A stretch of 64,000 nucleotides of DNA from Pseudomonas reidholzensis (GTDB lineage: Bacteria > Pseudomonadota > Gammaproteobacteria > Pseudomonadales > Pseudomonadaceae), in NCBI RefSeq assembly GCF_900536025.1, contig NZ_UNOZ01000019.1, forward strand, positions 157,842 to 221,841, given 5' to 3'. The notes below the pieces were generated by a model that was not told where the DNA came from, ran no database searches, and worked only from the letters and a program-made list of their open reading frames with translations. Made by a program: the position numbers and the translations under genes. Positions 26,699 through 36,472 of the stretch are shown here, one piece after another (the first letter of the stretch is position 1; every line of letters begins with the position of its first letter).

Positions 26699-27892
26699 AT
26701 GGCTACTCCCGCGGACACATCCCAACCCACGCCGGCGCCCGAGGCCTCGGCCAAGCGCAAGACCTGGCTGCTCGCCCTGCTGGTCCTGGTGATCCTCGGC
26801 GGTGCCGGCATCTGGGCCTGGCACAGCCTGGTCGGGCGCTGGCACGAGAGCACCGATGACGCCTACGTCAACGGCAACGTGGTGGAAATCACCCCGCTGG
26901 TGACCGGCACCGTCATCAGCATTGGCGCCGACGATGGCGACCTGGTGCATGCCGGCCAGGTGCTGCTGCAGTTCGACCCCGCCGACAGCGAAGTCGCGGT
27001 GCAGGCCGCCGAGGCCAAGCTGGCGCGCACCGTGCGTGAAACACGCGGTCTGTACAGCAATGTCGACGCGCTCAAGGCGCAACTGCAAAGCCGCGCGGCC
27101 GAACTCAAGAAGGCCCGTGACAACTACAACCGGCGCAAGGTGCTGGCCGACAGCGGGGCGATCGCCGCCGAAGAAATCTCCCACGCCCACGATGACCTGA
27201 CCTCGGCCCAGAGCGCCCTGGACAACGCCCGTCAGCAGCTCAACACCAGCACCGCGCTGGTCGACGACACCGTTGTGGCGTCGCACCCTGAGGTCATGGC
27301 GGCCGCCGCCGACCTGCGCCAGGCCTACCTCGACCATGCCCGCACCACCCTGGTGGCACCGGTCACCGGTTACGTCGCCAAGCGCACCGTGCAGCTCGGT
27401 CAGCGCCTGCAGCCCGGCACCGCGACCATGGCGGTGATCCCGCTGGAGCAGGTGTGGATCGACGCCAACTTCAAGGAAACCCAGCTGCGCGACATGCGCA
27501 TCGGCCAGCCGGTGGAAATCAGTGCCGACCTGTATGGCAGCGAGGTGAAGTACACCGGCACCATCGACAGCCTCGGCGCGGGCACCGGCAGCGCGTTTGC
27601 CTTGCTGCCGGCACAGAACGCCACCGGCAACTGGATCAAGATCGTCCAGCGGGTACCGGTACGCATCCACCTGAGCCCCGAGCAGCTCAAAAACCATCCA
27701 TTGCGCATCGGCCTGTCGACCGTGGTCGAGGTCGACCTACATGACCAGAGCGGCCCGACCCTGGCCCAGCAACCGCCGCAGCAGGCCAGCTACACCACCC
27801 AGGTGTATGACCGGCAGCTGGTCGAGGCCGACCAGATGATCGCGCGGCTGATCCACGCCAACAGTGCCTCGGGCAAGACGGCGCTGCGATGA
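26699..27892 (+). CDS. EmrA-type membrane fusion protein (HlyD family)
   Basis: The 397-residue protein has one N-terminal membrane anchor (about residues 22-41) and a split lipoyl/barrel-sandwich region (DDAYVNGNVVEITPLVTGTV and later APVTGYVAKRTVQLGQRL). Between them lies a long alpha-helical hairpin, with a beta-barrel domain at the C-terminus (VWIDANFKETQLRDMRIGQ). It links the inner-membrane MFS pump to an outer-membrane TolC-like channel. The stop overlaps the next start by four bases. No outer-membrane factor gene follows, so a TolC homologue from elsewhere is presumably used. Confidence 0.88.
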   Translation: MATPADTSQPTPAPEASAKRKTWLLALLVLVILGGAGIWAWHSLVGRWHESTDDAYVNGNVVEITPLVTGTVISIGADDGDLVHAGQVLLQFDPADSEVAVQAAEAKLARTVRETRGLYSNVDALKAQLQSRAAELKKARDNYNRRKVLADSGAIAAEEISHAHDDLTSAQSALDNARQQLNTSTALVDDTVVASHPEVMAAAADLRQAYLDHARTTLVAPVTGYVAKRTVQLGQRLQPGTATMAVIPLEQVWIDANFKETQLRDMRIGQPVEISADLYGSEVKYTGTIDSLGAGTGSAFALLPAQNATGNWIKIVQRVPVRIHLSPEQLKNHPLRIGLSTVVEVDLHDQSGPTLAQQPPQQASYTTQVYDRQLVEADQMIARLIHANSASGKTALR

Positions 27893-29424
27893 GCAACACC
27901 GCCGCCGCGCAGTTCACCCCGCCGAGCCTGCTGCTGACCACCATCGGCCTGTCGCTGGCGACGTTCATGCAGGTGCTCGACACCACCATTGCCAACGTCG
28001 CCTTGCCGACCATTTCCGGCAACCTGGGGGTCAGCTACGAGCAGGGCACCTGGGTCATCACCTCGTTTGCCGTGAGCAACGCCATCGCCTTGCCGCTGAC
28101 CGGCTGGCTGAGCCGGCGCTTCGGCGAGGTCAAGCTGTTCATCTGGGCCACGCTGCTGTTCGTGATGGCGTCGTTTCTCTGCGGTATCGCCCAGTCGATG
28201 CCGGAGCTGGTGGGTTTTCGGGTCCTCCAGGGCGTGGTCGCCGGGCCCTTGTACCCGATGACCCAGACGTTGCTGATCGCGGTCTACCCGCCGGCCAAAC
28301 GGGGGATGGCGCTGGCCTTGCTGGCGATGGTCACGGTGGTCGCACCGATTGCCGGGCCAATCCTGGGCGGCTGGATCACCGACAGTTACAGCTGGCCGTG
28401 GATCTTCTTCATCAACGTGCCGATCGGCCTGTTCGCCGCCGCCGTGGTCCGCCAGCAGATGCGCACGCGGCCGGTGGTGACCAGCCGCCAGCCGATGGAC
28501 TATATCGGCCTGATCACCTTGATCATCGGCGTCGGCGCCTTGCAGGTAGTGCTCGACAAGGGCAACGACCTGGACTGGTTCGAGTCGTCGTTCATCATTG
28601 TCGGCAGCCTGATTTCAGTGGTGTTCCTGGCCATTTTCGTGATCTGGGAGCTGACCGATCGCCACCCGGTGGTCAACCTGCGGCTGTTCGCCCACCGCAA
28701 TTTTCGCATCGGCACCATCGTGCTGGTGGGCGGGTATGCGGGCTTCTTCGGCATCAACCTGATCCTGCCCCAGTGGCTGCAGACGCAGATGGGCTACACC
28801 GCCACCTGGGCTGGCCTGGCCGTGGCGCCGATCGGCCTGTTGCCGGTGATCATGTCGCCGTTCGTGGGCAAGTACGCGCACCGCTTCGACCTGCGCGTGC
28901 TGGCGGGCCTGGCGTTCCTGGCGATTGGTGCCAGCTGCTACATGCGCGCCGGCTTCACCAGTGAGGTGGACTTCCAGCACATCGCCCTGGTGCAGCTGTT
29001 CATGGGCATCGGTGTGGCGCTGTTCTTCATGCCGACCCTGAGCATCCTGCTCTCCGACCTGCCGCCGCAGCAGATCGCCGATGGCTCGGGCCTGGCGACC
29101 TTCCTGCGGACCTTGGGCGGCAGCTTTGCCGCGTCGCTGACCACCTGGATCTGGATCCGCCGCGCCGACCAGCACCATGCCTACCTCAGCGAGCACATCA
29201 GCCAGTACGACCCGGCCACCCGGCACACCCTGGAGCAGCTCGGCGGGGCCGGCCCACAGAGCTACGCGCAGCTGGAGCAGATCCTCAACGGCCAGGCGTA
29301 CATGATGTCGACGGTGGACTATTTCACCCTGATGACCTGGGTGTTTGCCGGGCTGATCCTGCTGGTGTGGTTCGCCAAGCCGCCGTTTACCGCCAAGGCC
29401 GGGCCTGCTTCGGCCGGGCATTGA
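27889..29424 (+). CDS. EmrB/QacA-type MFS drug efflux pump (DHA2, 14 membrane segments)
   Basis: The 511-residue inner-membrane pump has the DHA2 family motif LDTTIANVALPTISGNLGVS near residue 31 and a long series of membrane helices consistent with 14. The mid-protein segment GYAGFFGINLILPQWLQTQMGYTA is typical of EmrB. It is coupled by ATGA to the EmrA-like gene. The operon's MarR regulator suggests induction by hydrophobic toxic compounds; the exact substrate is unknown. Confidence 0.88.
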   Translation: MSNTAAAQFTPPSLLLTTIGLSLATFMQVLDTTIANVALPTISGNLGVSYEQGTWVITSFAVSNAIALPLTGWLSRRFGEVKLFIWATLLFVMASFLCGIAQSMPELVGFRVLQGVVAGPLYPMTQTLLIAVYPPAKRGMALALLAMVTVVAPIAGPILGGWITDSYSWPWIFFINVPIGLFAAAVVRQQMRTRPVVTSRQPMDYIGLITLIIGVGALQVVLDKGNDLDWFESSFIIVGSLISVVFLAIFVIWELTDRHPVVNLRLFAHRNFRIGTIVLVGGYAGFFGINLILPQWLQTQMGYTATWAGLAVAPIGLLPVIMSPFVGKYAHRFDLRVLAGLAFLAIGASCYMRAGFTSEVDFQHIALVQLFMGIGVALFFMPTLSILLSDLPPQQIADGSGLATFLRTLGGSFAASLTTWIWIRRADQHHAYLSEHISQYDPATRHTLEQLGGAGPQSYAQLEQILNGQAYMMSTVDYFTLMTWVFAGLILLVWFAKPPFTAKAGPASAGH

Positions 29425-29569
29425 AGTATAGGGTCACCGACGGTGGGCGTGGCGGCGGCAGTCATGCACTGTGCCGTTTGCCCCGACCATCGTCGGTGAT
29501 GGCTGCCAGCCTTGAACGCCCCAACTCGGCGATTACTGGGATAGTTGCCGGGGGTGGGGCATTTCGATT

Positions 29570-30225
29570 GTTGGGCTTATCCGTTCGGTGTGGTGCGGCC
29601 ACTGGCCCCTTCCGCCCTTACGGCGGGTCACTTTTTTTCTTGGAAAAAAGTAACCAAAAACCGCTTGCTCCTGCATCCGGCCCTTCGCTGCGCTACGGGT
29701 TCCCTCACTCCGGCCTTGCTCCCGTGAGGACCGCGCCGGACGGGCCTTCCTGGCCCGCGGCGCTTGCCGGCCATCCATGGCCGTCACCTCACTCCGCAAG
29801 ACCTCCGTTCGGCCTCCTGAAGTCGCGGTAGATCAAGATCACAAGCCAGATCAAGGGCCAGATCAAGTGCCAGGGCAACGGCTGGCGAATCGCTGCGCTC
29901 TCGCTTGTTTATAAGGGCGGTACAGCGCGTCAGCGCCAGAATTTGTATTGGCAGTGCCGGCCTCTTCGCGGGTAAACCCGCTCCCACAGGTTATCTGCTG
30001 ACTGTAAGGCCACTGCGGTCCCTGTGGGAGCGGGTTTACCCGCGAAGAGGCCAAGCTATCCGCCACCATTGCCACTGTCGAAGATAACGCCAGCCCAGGC
30101 GCCACCCCTAACTTGGCGACCTCAGAAGGCCGGAGTGAGGGAACCCGCGGTTTTGGTGGGCCTGTTCCGTGACAACGGACGCCAAGAAGCGTCACCAAAT
30201 CAAATGGATAAGCCCCAAACATGAT
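29570..30225. repeat. Repeat-rich intergenic block with nested inverted sequences
   Basis: The gap 29425-30389 holds no credible gene. Three nested inverted pairs are visible. GGGCTTATCC near 29574 is matched by GGATAAGCCC near 30204. A 21-base arm at 29697-29717 is exactly inverted at 30126-30146 (core GTTCCCTCACTCCGG). A REP pair lies inside at 29959-30052. The left part also has CACTTTTTTTCTTGGAAAAA, a local hairpin near 29630-29650. Such blocks are dispersed in Pseudomonas genomes and have no coding character; a MITE-like origin is possible. Confidence 0.65.
29959..30052. repeat. Inverted REP pair (GGGTAAACCCGC type)
   Basis: The 32-base arm at 29959-29990 (core CGCGGGTAAACCCGCTCCCA) is exactly inverted at 30021-30052, with a 30-base spacer. 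It is the second REP flavour in this window, also seen at 44111-44205. Confidence 0.85.
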
Positions 30226-30389
30226 ATTCGTGCGAGCAAACACATCAACAAACTGGCGTTCTTGCGCACGATTTCAATACTTTCGCCGGAAACCCTCAGA
30301 AGAACACTATGCGTGTGCCGATGCTGGGATCTTGTCAATCCTCGGAGCCAGGCGTTAGCCTTGTGCCATCAGTTTCCAAGGGGGAATGG

Positions 30390-31136
30390 ATGGACAAGGT
30401 CATCATCATCACCGGTGCCAGCCGTGGCATCGGTGCAGCCACCGCGCGGCTTGCGGCGCAACAGGGCTACCGGATCTGCATCAACTACCATGCCGACGAC
30501 CAGGCTGCCGAGCGCATCCTCGCCGAAGTGCGCGCGCTGGGGGCCGAGGCGATTGCCGTGCGCGCCGACGCCAGCGTCGAGGACGAGGTGGTGCAGCTGT
30601 TTCAGCGGGTCGATGCCGAGCTCGGGCCGGTCACCGCGCTGGTCAACAATGCCGGCACCATCGGCCAGCAGAGCCGGGTGGACGCGATGTCCGAGTTCCG
30701 CCTGCTCAAGGTGATGAAAAACAACGTGGTCGGGCCGATGCTCTGCGCCAAGCATGCCCTGCTGCGCATGTCGCGCCGCCATGGCGGGCAGGGCGGGGCG
30801 ATCGTCAATGTCTCGTCGGTGGCCGCGCGCCTGGGGTCCCCCAACGAATACGTCGACTATGCGGCCTCCAAGGGCGCCCTGGACACCTTCACCGTGGGCC
30901 TGGCCAAGGAAGTGGCGGGCGAGGGCGTACGCGTCAATGGCGTGCGCCCGGGCTACATCCATACCGGTTTCCATGCCTTGAGCGGCGACCCGGACCGGGT
31001 CAGCAAGCTTGAACCCGGCTTGCCGATGGGCCGCGGCGGGCAGCCCGAAGAAGTCGCCGAAGCGATCCTCTGGCTGCTGTCGGACAAGGCCTCCTACTCC
31101 ACCGGTACCTTCATCGACCTCAGCGGCGGGCGCTGA
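30390..31136 (+). CDS. SDR family NAD(P)-dependent oxidoreductase
   Basis: The 248-residue protein has the classical short-chain dehydrogenase motifs: TGASRGIG at residues 8-15, NNAG in LVNNAGTIG, the serine in IVNVSSVAA, and YAASK with the Tyr-x3-Lys pair. The C-terminal STGTFIDLSGGR is typical of 3-oxoacyl reductase or glucose dehydrogenase-like members. ATG 30390 follows AAGGGGG by 5 bases. It stands alone after the repeat block and converges on a sensor kinase gene 12 bases away. Substrate unknown. Confidence 0.88.
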   Translation: MDKVIIITGASRGIGAATARLAAQQGYRICINYHADDQAAERILAEVRALGAEAIAVRADASVEDEVVQLFQRVDAELGPVTALVNNAGTIGQQSRVDAMSEFRLLKVMKNNVVGPMLCAKHALLRMSRRHGGQGGAIVNVSSVAARLGSPNEYVDYAASKGALDTFTVGLAKEVAGEGVRVNGVRPGYIHTGFHALSGDPDRVSKLEPGLPMGRGGQPEEVAEAILWLLSDKASYSTGTFIDLSGGR

Positions 31137-31148
31137 GGCCCCGCCCGT

Positions 31149-32861
31149 TCAGCCAGCGAGCATCTGGCCGACCCGCTCGGCCAGGGCTTCGAGGGTGAAC
31201 GGCTTGGTCAGCACGCTCATGCCGGGTTCGAGTCGGCCATCGCTGAGCACGGCGGTTTCGTCGTAGCCGGTGACGAACAGCACTTTCAAGCCGGGGTGGC
31301 GTTCGCGCAGGGCGTCCGCCACCTGGCGGCCATTGAGCCCGCCGGGCAAGCCGACATCGCTGACCAGCAGGTCGGGGCGGGGGCTGTCGCGCAGGCCCTC
31401 CAGTGCCACCGGGCCGTCCTCGAACATCTGCACCTGGTGGCCCAGCTCCTCCAGCACCTCGCCGATCACCAGGCGCATGGCGGCTTCATCTTCGACCACC
31501 ACTACCCGACAGCCTGCCGGCGTAAGCGGCGCGCTACTGGCGGGCGGCAGCCGCTCGGGCGCGGTCTGGTGGGCGGCCGGCCGATAACGCGGCAAGAACA
31601 TACGCACCAGGGTGCCCTGATCCGGCTGTGATTCGATGGCCAACTGGCCGCCGGACTGGCGCACGAACCCGTACACCATCGACAGCCCCAAGCCGGTGCC
31701 GCGCCCCAGTGGCTTGGTGGTGAAGAACGGGTCGATAGCGCGCGCAACGATCTCCGCCGACATGCCTTTGCCGGTGTCCTGCACACTCAGGCAGAGGTAG
31801 TCACCGACGGGCAGGTCGAGCCGCTGGGCCAGGCCCGCATCGAGCTCGACATTGTCGCAGCGGATGCTGATCTCACCGCCCAGGGGCATCGCGTCGCGGG
31901 CATTGATGCACAGGTTGAGCAAGGCGCTTTCCAGTTGCGGAGGGTCGATGCGCACCGGCCACAGGTCAGGCGCACAGCGGCTGTCCAGGCGGATGTGCGG
32001 GCCCACGCTGCGGCCGATCAGCTCGTGCATGCCGGCCACCAGCCCGGCTGCCGAGGTCGGCTGCGGGAGCAGGGTCTGCCGGCGCGAAAACGCCAGCAGC
32101 CGGTGCACCAGCGCTGCGGCGCGTTGGGCGGCGGCATGGGCACTGCGCAGCAGTTCGGGCAACGCCGCGTGGCGCTGTTCGGCGAGCCGCGCCTCGGCCA
32201 GTTCGAGGGCGCCGAGGATGCCGCCCAGCAGGTTGTTGAAGTCATGCGCCACGCCGCCGGTCAACTGGCCCACGGCTTCCATCTTCTGTGCCTGGCGCAG
32301 GGCTTCCTCGGCCTTGCTGCGTTCGGCCAGGGCCTGCTCGACGCGCTGCTCCAACTGCTCGTTGAGCGCCTGCAGGGCGTTTTCCGCGCGTTTGCGGTCA
32401 GTCACGTCGCGGAAGATCACCGCCACCAGGTGCTGATCGGCAGGCTCGATGCGCTGTGCGCTCAGCCCCAGGCAGCGATCGGTCGCGTACAGCGGGTGCT
32501 CGAAGTACATCGGCGTGCCACTGCGGGCGACATCACCGAAGTGTTTCAGCCACACCTCGGCCTCGTCGGGGATGACCTGGCGCAGCGTGCGCCCGACCAC
32601 GTCGGGCAGGCCGGCGTGGCGCAGATAGGCCGGGTTGGCCATCAGGTGCAGGTAGTCGCTCATCGGTCCGCCGGGGCCGTCGATGAACTGGATGATGCAG
32701 AACCCTTCTTCCATGCTTTCGAACAGGTAGCGGTAGCGGTCCAGCTCGAGCATGCGCCCGGTGGCCTGCGCCAGTTCCGCGGTGAGCCGCGCATTGTCGC
32801 CTTGCAGGGCTGCCAGTTGCTGGCGTAACTGCAGCAGTTCGGCGGGTGGGTGATTCGACAT
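31149..32861 (-). CDS. Hybrid sensor histidine kinase/response regulator (PAS-HisKA-HATPase-REC)
   Basis: The 570-residue soluble protein has a coiled start, a PAS domain (about 45-170; VAVIFRDVTDRKRAENAL at its end) and a HisKA domain with the phospho-acceptor in GGVAHDFNNLLGGILGAL. An HATPase domain (DTGKGMSAEI, GLGLSMVYGFVRQSGG) and a C-terminal receiver (VVVEDEAAM; LLVSDVGLPGG with the acceptor Asp; TKPF lysine) follow. ATG 32861 has GGAG 6 bases upstream. It is a paralogue of the next gene upstream and may share a signal with it. No separate output regulator is adjacent. Confidence 0.88.
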   Translation of the reverse strand: MSNHPPAELLQLRQQLAALQGDNARLTAELAQATGRMLELDRYRYLFESMEEGFCIIQFIDGPGGPMSDYLHLMANPAYLRHAGLPDVVGRTLRQVIPDEAEVWLKHFGDVARSGTPMYFEHPLYATDRCLGLSAQRIEPADQHLVAVIFRDVTDRKRAENALQALNEQLEQRVEQALAERSKAEEALRQAQKMEAVGQLTGGVAHDFNNLLGGILGALELAEARLAEQRHAALPELLRSAHAAAQRAAALVHRLLAFSRRQTLLPQPTSAAGLVAGMHELIGRSVGPHIRLDSRCAPDLWPVRIDPPQLESALLNLCINARDAMPLGGEISIRCDNVELDAGLAQRLDLPVGDYLCLSVQDTGKGMSAEIVARAIDPFFTTKPLGRGTGLGLSMVYGFVRQSGGQLAIESQPDQGTLVRMFLPRYRPAAHQTAPERLPPASSAPLTPAGCRVVVVEDEAAMRLVIGEVLEELGHQVQMFEDGPVALEGLRDSPRPDLLVSDVGLPGGLNGRQVADALRERHPGLKVLFVTGYDETAVLSDGRLEPGMSVLTKPFTLEALAERVGQMLAG

Positions 32862-32903
32862 CCGTGTCTCCATTCAGGGTGGCACTGCCGGAGCGCGCCT
32901 TGA

Positions 32904-34967
32904 TCAATCCGCTAGCATCAGGTCGACGCGTTCGACCAGGGTGGCGAGTTCAAAGGGCTTCAGCAGCAGCTGGGCCGCTTCAGGGAAGCAGCCCTCCATC
33001 AGTGTATTGGGGTCGTAGCCGGTGATGTAGAGGACCGACGCGTGCGGGGTCGTCTGCAGGCAGGCCTTGGCCACCTGGTAGCCGTCGAGGCCGCCCGGCA
33101 GGCCGATATCGCTGATCAGCAGGTCTGGGCGCAGCCCCGCGTGCAGGGCGGCGACCGCGGCAGTGCCGGTGTCGAAGGCGTGGACCCGGTGCCCGAGCTC
33201 TTCGAGGACCTCGCAGATCACCATGCACATGGTCGGCTGGTCTTCGACCAGCATGATGATCCGTTGCGTCTGGCGCGGCGCCTGCAACCGCTCAGCGCTG
33301 CTCGGCGGCAGCGGCGAGTCGAGCGCTTGCAGGTGCCGCGGCAGGTACAGGCGCACACGGGTGCCGAGCTCAGCTTCGCTGACGATGTGCAGTTGGCCGC
33401 CGGACTGGCGCACGAACCCATACACCATCGACAGCCCCAGCCCCGAGCCCTGACCCAGCGGTTTGGTGGTGAAGAACGGGTCGATGGCCCGCTGCGAGAC
33501 CTCGGCCGACATGCCTTGGCCATTGTCGCCGACCGCCAGGCACATATAGTCGCCCGGCGAAAGGTCGAGCGCGCCGGCCTGGGCGTCATCGAGCACGATG
33601 TTGGCCCCGTCGATGCGGATCGTGCCGCCCCTGGGCATGGCATCCCGGGCATTGATGCACAGGTTGAGCAGGGCGCTTTCCAGCTGCGGCGGGTCGATGA
33701 AGGTCGGCCAGATGCCAGGCGAAAAATGGCTGTGCAACGCGATGGTCGGGCCGATACTGCGGCGGATCAGGTCTTCCATGCCGTTGATCAGCGCGCCGAC
33801 CTGGGTCGGTTGCGGTTGCAAGGTCTGCTTGCGTGAGAACGCCAGCAGTCGATGGACCAGCGCCGAGGCGCGTTGCGCGGAACCGTTGGCGGTGTCCAGC
33901 AGGCGCCCGAGGTCTGCGTGGCGGCCCTGTTCCAGGCGTTGCTGCATCAGCTCATGGGCGCCGAGAATGCCGCCGAGCAAATTGTTGAAGTCGTGAGCGA
34001 TACCGCCGCTGAGCTGGCCGACGGCTTCCATCTTCTGCGCCTGGCGCAACGCCTGTTCGGCCTCCAGCAGGCGCTGCTGGTGTTCAACCCGCTCGCTGAT
34101 GTCGTAGGCGAACAGGTAGGCACCCTGAACGGTCCCCGCCGGGTCTAGCAGGGCATGGAAGCGCAACTCGAAGTGGCGCCGCTGTGGCGCGTCGCCGAAT
34201 GCCTCGATGATGGTGAAGTGCTCTCCCGCCAGCGCCCGCTGCCACAGGGGCATGATCATGTCTCGGTCGAGGGGGTTGCGGGCCATCAACGCCGGCATGT
34301 AGTCGCCGACCTGAGGCAGCTGCCCGTACAGCTGGCAGAACTCATGCCTGGCCTGGCGGTTGATCGCCAACCAGCGCAAGTCGCTGTTGATCACATGCAC
34401 GTTGGCGATGCTGTGGTCGACCAGTTCGGCAAACAGCCGGCGCTCGGCCAGGGCAGTGCTGGAGCGGTGCTCGAGCTGTTGATTGAGCGTCAGCAGCGCA
34501 AGATCGGCACGGCGGCGTTCGGTGACATCCTTGAACAGCACCGCGACCTGGCGTTTGTCGGCGGGCTCGATGCGAAAGCAGGTGACCGCCAGCACCCTGC
34601 CGGTGCTGAGCAGCTCCTGCTCGAACTGCAACGGCTCGCCGCTGCGCAGGACCGTGCTGTAACGCTCGATCCAGAAATCCGCCTCGTCGGGGACCAGCTC
34701 GCGGGCGGTATAACCGGTGGGGTCGGCAATACCCGCGTGCTGCAGGCAGGCGGCATTGGCCAGCACGTGCAGGTAGTCGCTCAGCGGGCCTGATGGGCCG
34801 TCGAAGAATTCGATGATGCAGCAGCCGACGTCCATGCTGTTGAAGACGAAACGGTACAGGCCGTCTTCAGGCAGCGCAGTGCGCAGCAATTGCACCTCGA
34901 GCTCGCGATTGCGCTGTTGCAGGGCAACCAGTTGCTGGCGCAGGGCGTGCATTTCGTCAGTGGGCAT
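32904..34967 (-). CDS. Hybrid sensor histidine kinase/response regulator with two PAS domains
   Basis: The 687-residue paralogue of the gene at 31149-32861 has the same order plus an extra PAS-like domain. PAS-A is at about 40-160 (QVAVLFKDVTERRRADLAL), PAS-B at about 175-300 (AYLFAYDISERVEHQQRLL), then HisKA with GGIAHDFNNLLGGILGAHEL, HATPase (DNGQGMSAEV; GLGLSMVYGFVRQSGG) and receiver (MLVEDQPTM; LLISDIGLPGG; LKPF). It has no membrane segment, so it senses a cytoplasmic cue. It lies 42 bases upstream of its paralogue on the same strand, evidently a tandem duplication. Confidence 0.88.
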   Translation of the reverse strand: MPTDEMHALRQQLVALQQRNRELEVQLLRTALPEDGLYRFVFNSMDVGCCIIEFFDGPSGPLSDYLHVLANAACLQHAGIADPTGYTARELVPDEADFWIERYSTVLRSGEPLQFEQELLSTGRVLAVTCFRIEPADKRQVAVLFKDVTERRRADLALLTLNQQLEHRSSTALAERRLFAELVDHSIANVHVINSDLRWLAINRQARHEFCQLYGQLPQVGDYMPALMARNPLDRDMIMPLWQRALAGEHFTIIEAFGDAPQRRHFELRFHALLDPAGTVQGAYLFAYDISERVEHQQRLLEAEQALRQAQKMEAVGQLSGGIAHDFNNLLGGILGAHELMQQRLEQGRHADLGRLLDTANGSAQRASALVHRLLAFSRKQTLQPQPTQVGALINGMEDLIRRSIGPTIALHSHFSPGIWPTFIDPPQLESALLNLCINARDAMPRGGTIRIDGANIVLDDAQAGALDLSPGDYMCLAVGDNGQGMSAEVSQRAIDPFFTTKPLGQGSGLGLSMVYGFVRQSGGQLHIVSEAELGTRVRLYLPRHLQALDSPLPPSSAERLQAPRQTQRIIMLVEDQPTMCMVICEVLEELGHRVHAFDTGTAAVAALHAGLRPDLLISDIGLPGGLDGYQVAKACLQTTPHASVLYITGYDPNTLMEGCFPEAAQLLLKPFELATLVERVDLMLAD

Positions 34968-35023
34968 GCGTGCATCCAGCGAGGGCTCGAGGCGCAGACT
35001 CTAGCGTGCCCGGCGGCTGGCGG

Positions 35024-36433
35024 CTAGAACGATCGTACGATCCGCCCGAGGGTTTCCATGGCCTGCTCTGCGGCCTCGCTCCACGGGCTGCCGTAGTTCA
35101 GCCGAATACAGTTGCCGAACCGCCGGGTCGGCGAAAAGATCGGCCCCGGGGCGATGCTGATGCCTTGCGCCAGGGCCATGTGGAACAGCTTCAGCGCGTC
35201 CATCTGCTCGGGCAGCTCCAACCACAGGAAGTAACCGCCAGACGGCTGGCTGACCCGGGTTTGCGCCGGGAAGTAGCGGGCAATCGCCGCCAGCATGCTC
35301 GCCTGCTGACCCTCCAGTGCGTAGCGCAGCCTGCGCAGGTGGCGGTCGTAGCCGCCATGCTGGAGGTAATCGGCGATGGCCGCCTGCGCCGGCATCGACG
35401 CGCACAGCGAGGTCATCAGCTTGAGCCGTTCAACCTTTTGCGCGAAGCGCCCGGCCGCCACCCAGCCGATCCGGTAGCCCGGCGCGAGGCTTTTGGCGAA
35501 CGAGCCGCAGTGCATCACCAGGCCCTCGGTGTCATAGGCCTTGGCCGGCTTGGGCGCCTGCTGGGCGTAGTACAGCTCGGCGTAGACATCGTCTTCGATC
35601 AAGGGCACCTGGTGGCCGCGCAGCAGCTCGACCAGCGCCTGCTTCTTGGCGTCGGGCATGCTCGCGCCGACCGGGTTCTGGAAGTTGGTCATGCACCACA
35701 CGGCCTTGACCGGGTGCTTGTCCAGGGTTTGCGCCAACACCTCCAGGTCCATGCCTTCACGGGGGTGCACGGGAATTTCCACGGCCTTCAGCTTGAGGCG
35801 CTCGAGCACCTGCAGGCAGGCATAGAACGCCGGCGCTTCGATGGCCACCAGGTCGCCCGGCTCGGTCACCGCCTGCAGGCACAGGTTCAGTGCCTCGAGG
35901 GCGCCGTTGGTGATCAGCAGCTCTTCCATCGGCAGCATCAGCCCACCGACCATGTAGCGCAGGGCGATCTGCCGGCGCAGCTGCGGGTTGCCCGGTGACA
36001 GGTCGCTGACCACCATGCGCGGGTCCATCGCGCGGCTGGCGCTGGCCAGCGAGCGGGCCAGGCGCTGCAGGGGGAACAGCGTGGGGCTGGGGAAGGCCGA
36101 GCCGAACGGCACGGTGTTCGGGTCCTTGATCGAATCGAGAATGGAAAACACCAGCCCACTGACATCCACGTTGGTCGACTCGCTGACCGGCGCCAGCGCC
36201 TGCGGCTCGCAGAACTGCCGCGGTGCGTTGGCATTGACGAAGTACCCCGAGCGCGGCCGGGCGCGGATCAGGCCGCGCCGTTCCAGCAGGTAGTAGGCCT
36301 GGAACACCGTGGACGGGCTGACCCCGTGAGTCTGGCTGGCGTAGCGTACCGAGGGCACGCGCTGGCCTGGGCCGAGCACCCCGGAGCGGATCAGTTCGGC
36401 AATGTCATCGGCAAAGCGTTCGTAGCGTTTCAT
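35024..36433 (-). CDS. MocR/GntR family regulator with aminotransferase domain
   Basis: The 469-residue protein has an N-terminal GntR winged helix-turn-helix (about residues 1-75; LGPGQRVPSVRYASQTHGVSP) joined to a fold-type I PLP aminotransferase-like domain. The PLP lysine is in SFAKSLAPGYRIGW and the aspartate/tyrosine region in EDDVYAELYY. Such regulators bind PLP or amino-acid adducts and control vitamin B6, GABA, taurine or amino acid export genes. No divergent partner gene is present, so the target is unclear. Confidence 0.87.
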   Translation of the reverse strand: MKRYERFADDIAELIRSGVLGPGQRVPSVRYASQTHGVSPSTVFQAYYLLERRGLIRARPRSGYFVNANAPRQFCEPQALAPVSESTNVDVSGLVFSILDSIKDPNTVPFGSAFPSPTLFPLQRLARSLASASRAMDPRMVVSDLSPGNPQLRRQIALRYMVGGLMLPMEELLITNGALEALNLCLQAVTEPGDLVAIEAPAFYACLQVLERLKLKAVEIPVHPREGMDLEVLAQTLDKHPVKAVWCMTNFQNPVGASMPDAKKQALVELLRGHQVPLIEDDVYAELYYAQQAPKPAKAYDTEGLVMHCGSFAKSLAPGYRIGWVAAGRFAQKVERLKLMTSLCASMPAQAAIADYLQHGGYDRHLRRLRYALEGQQASMLAAIARYFPAQTRVSQPSGGYFLWLELPEQMDALKLFHMALAQGISIAPGPIFSPTRRFGNCIRLNYGSPWSEAAEQAMETLGRIVRSF

Positions 36434-36472
36434 GGGCGCTCGGCAGGCAAGGTCAAGGGTCAGTGTAAGGGA

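Noticed and set aside
29533..29831. Short open frames in the repeat block
   Set aside because: They run through dispersed repeat sequence on both strands, without ribosome-binding sites or family matches.
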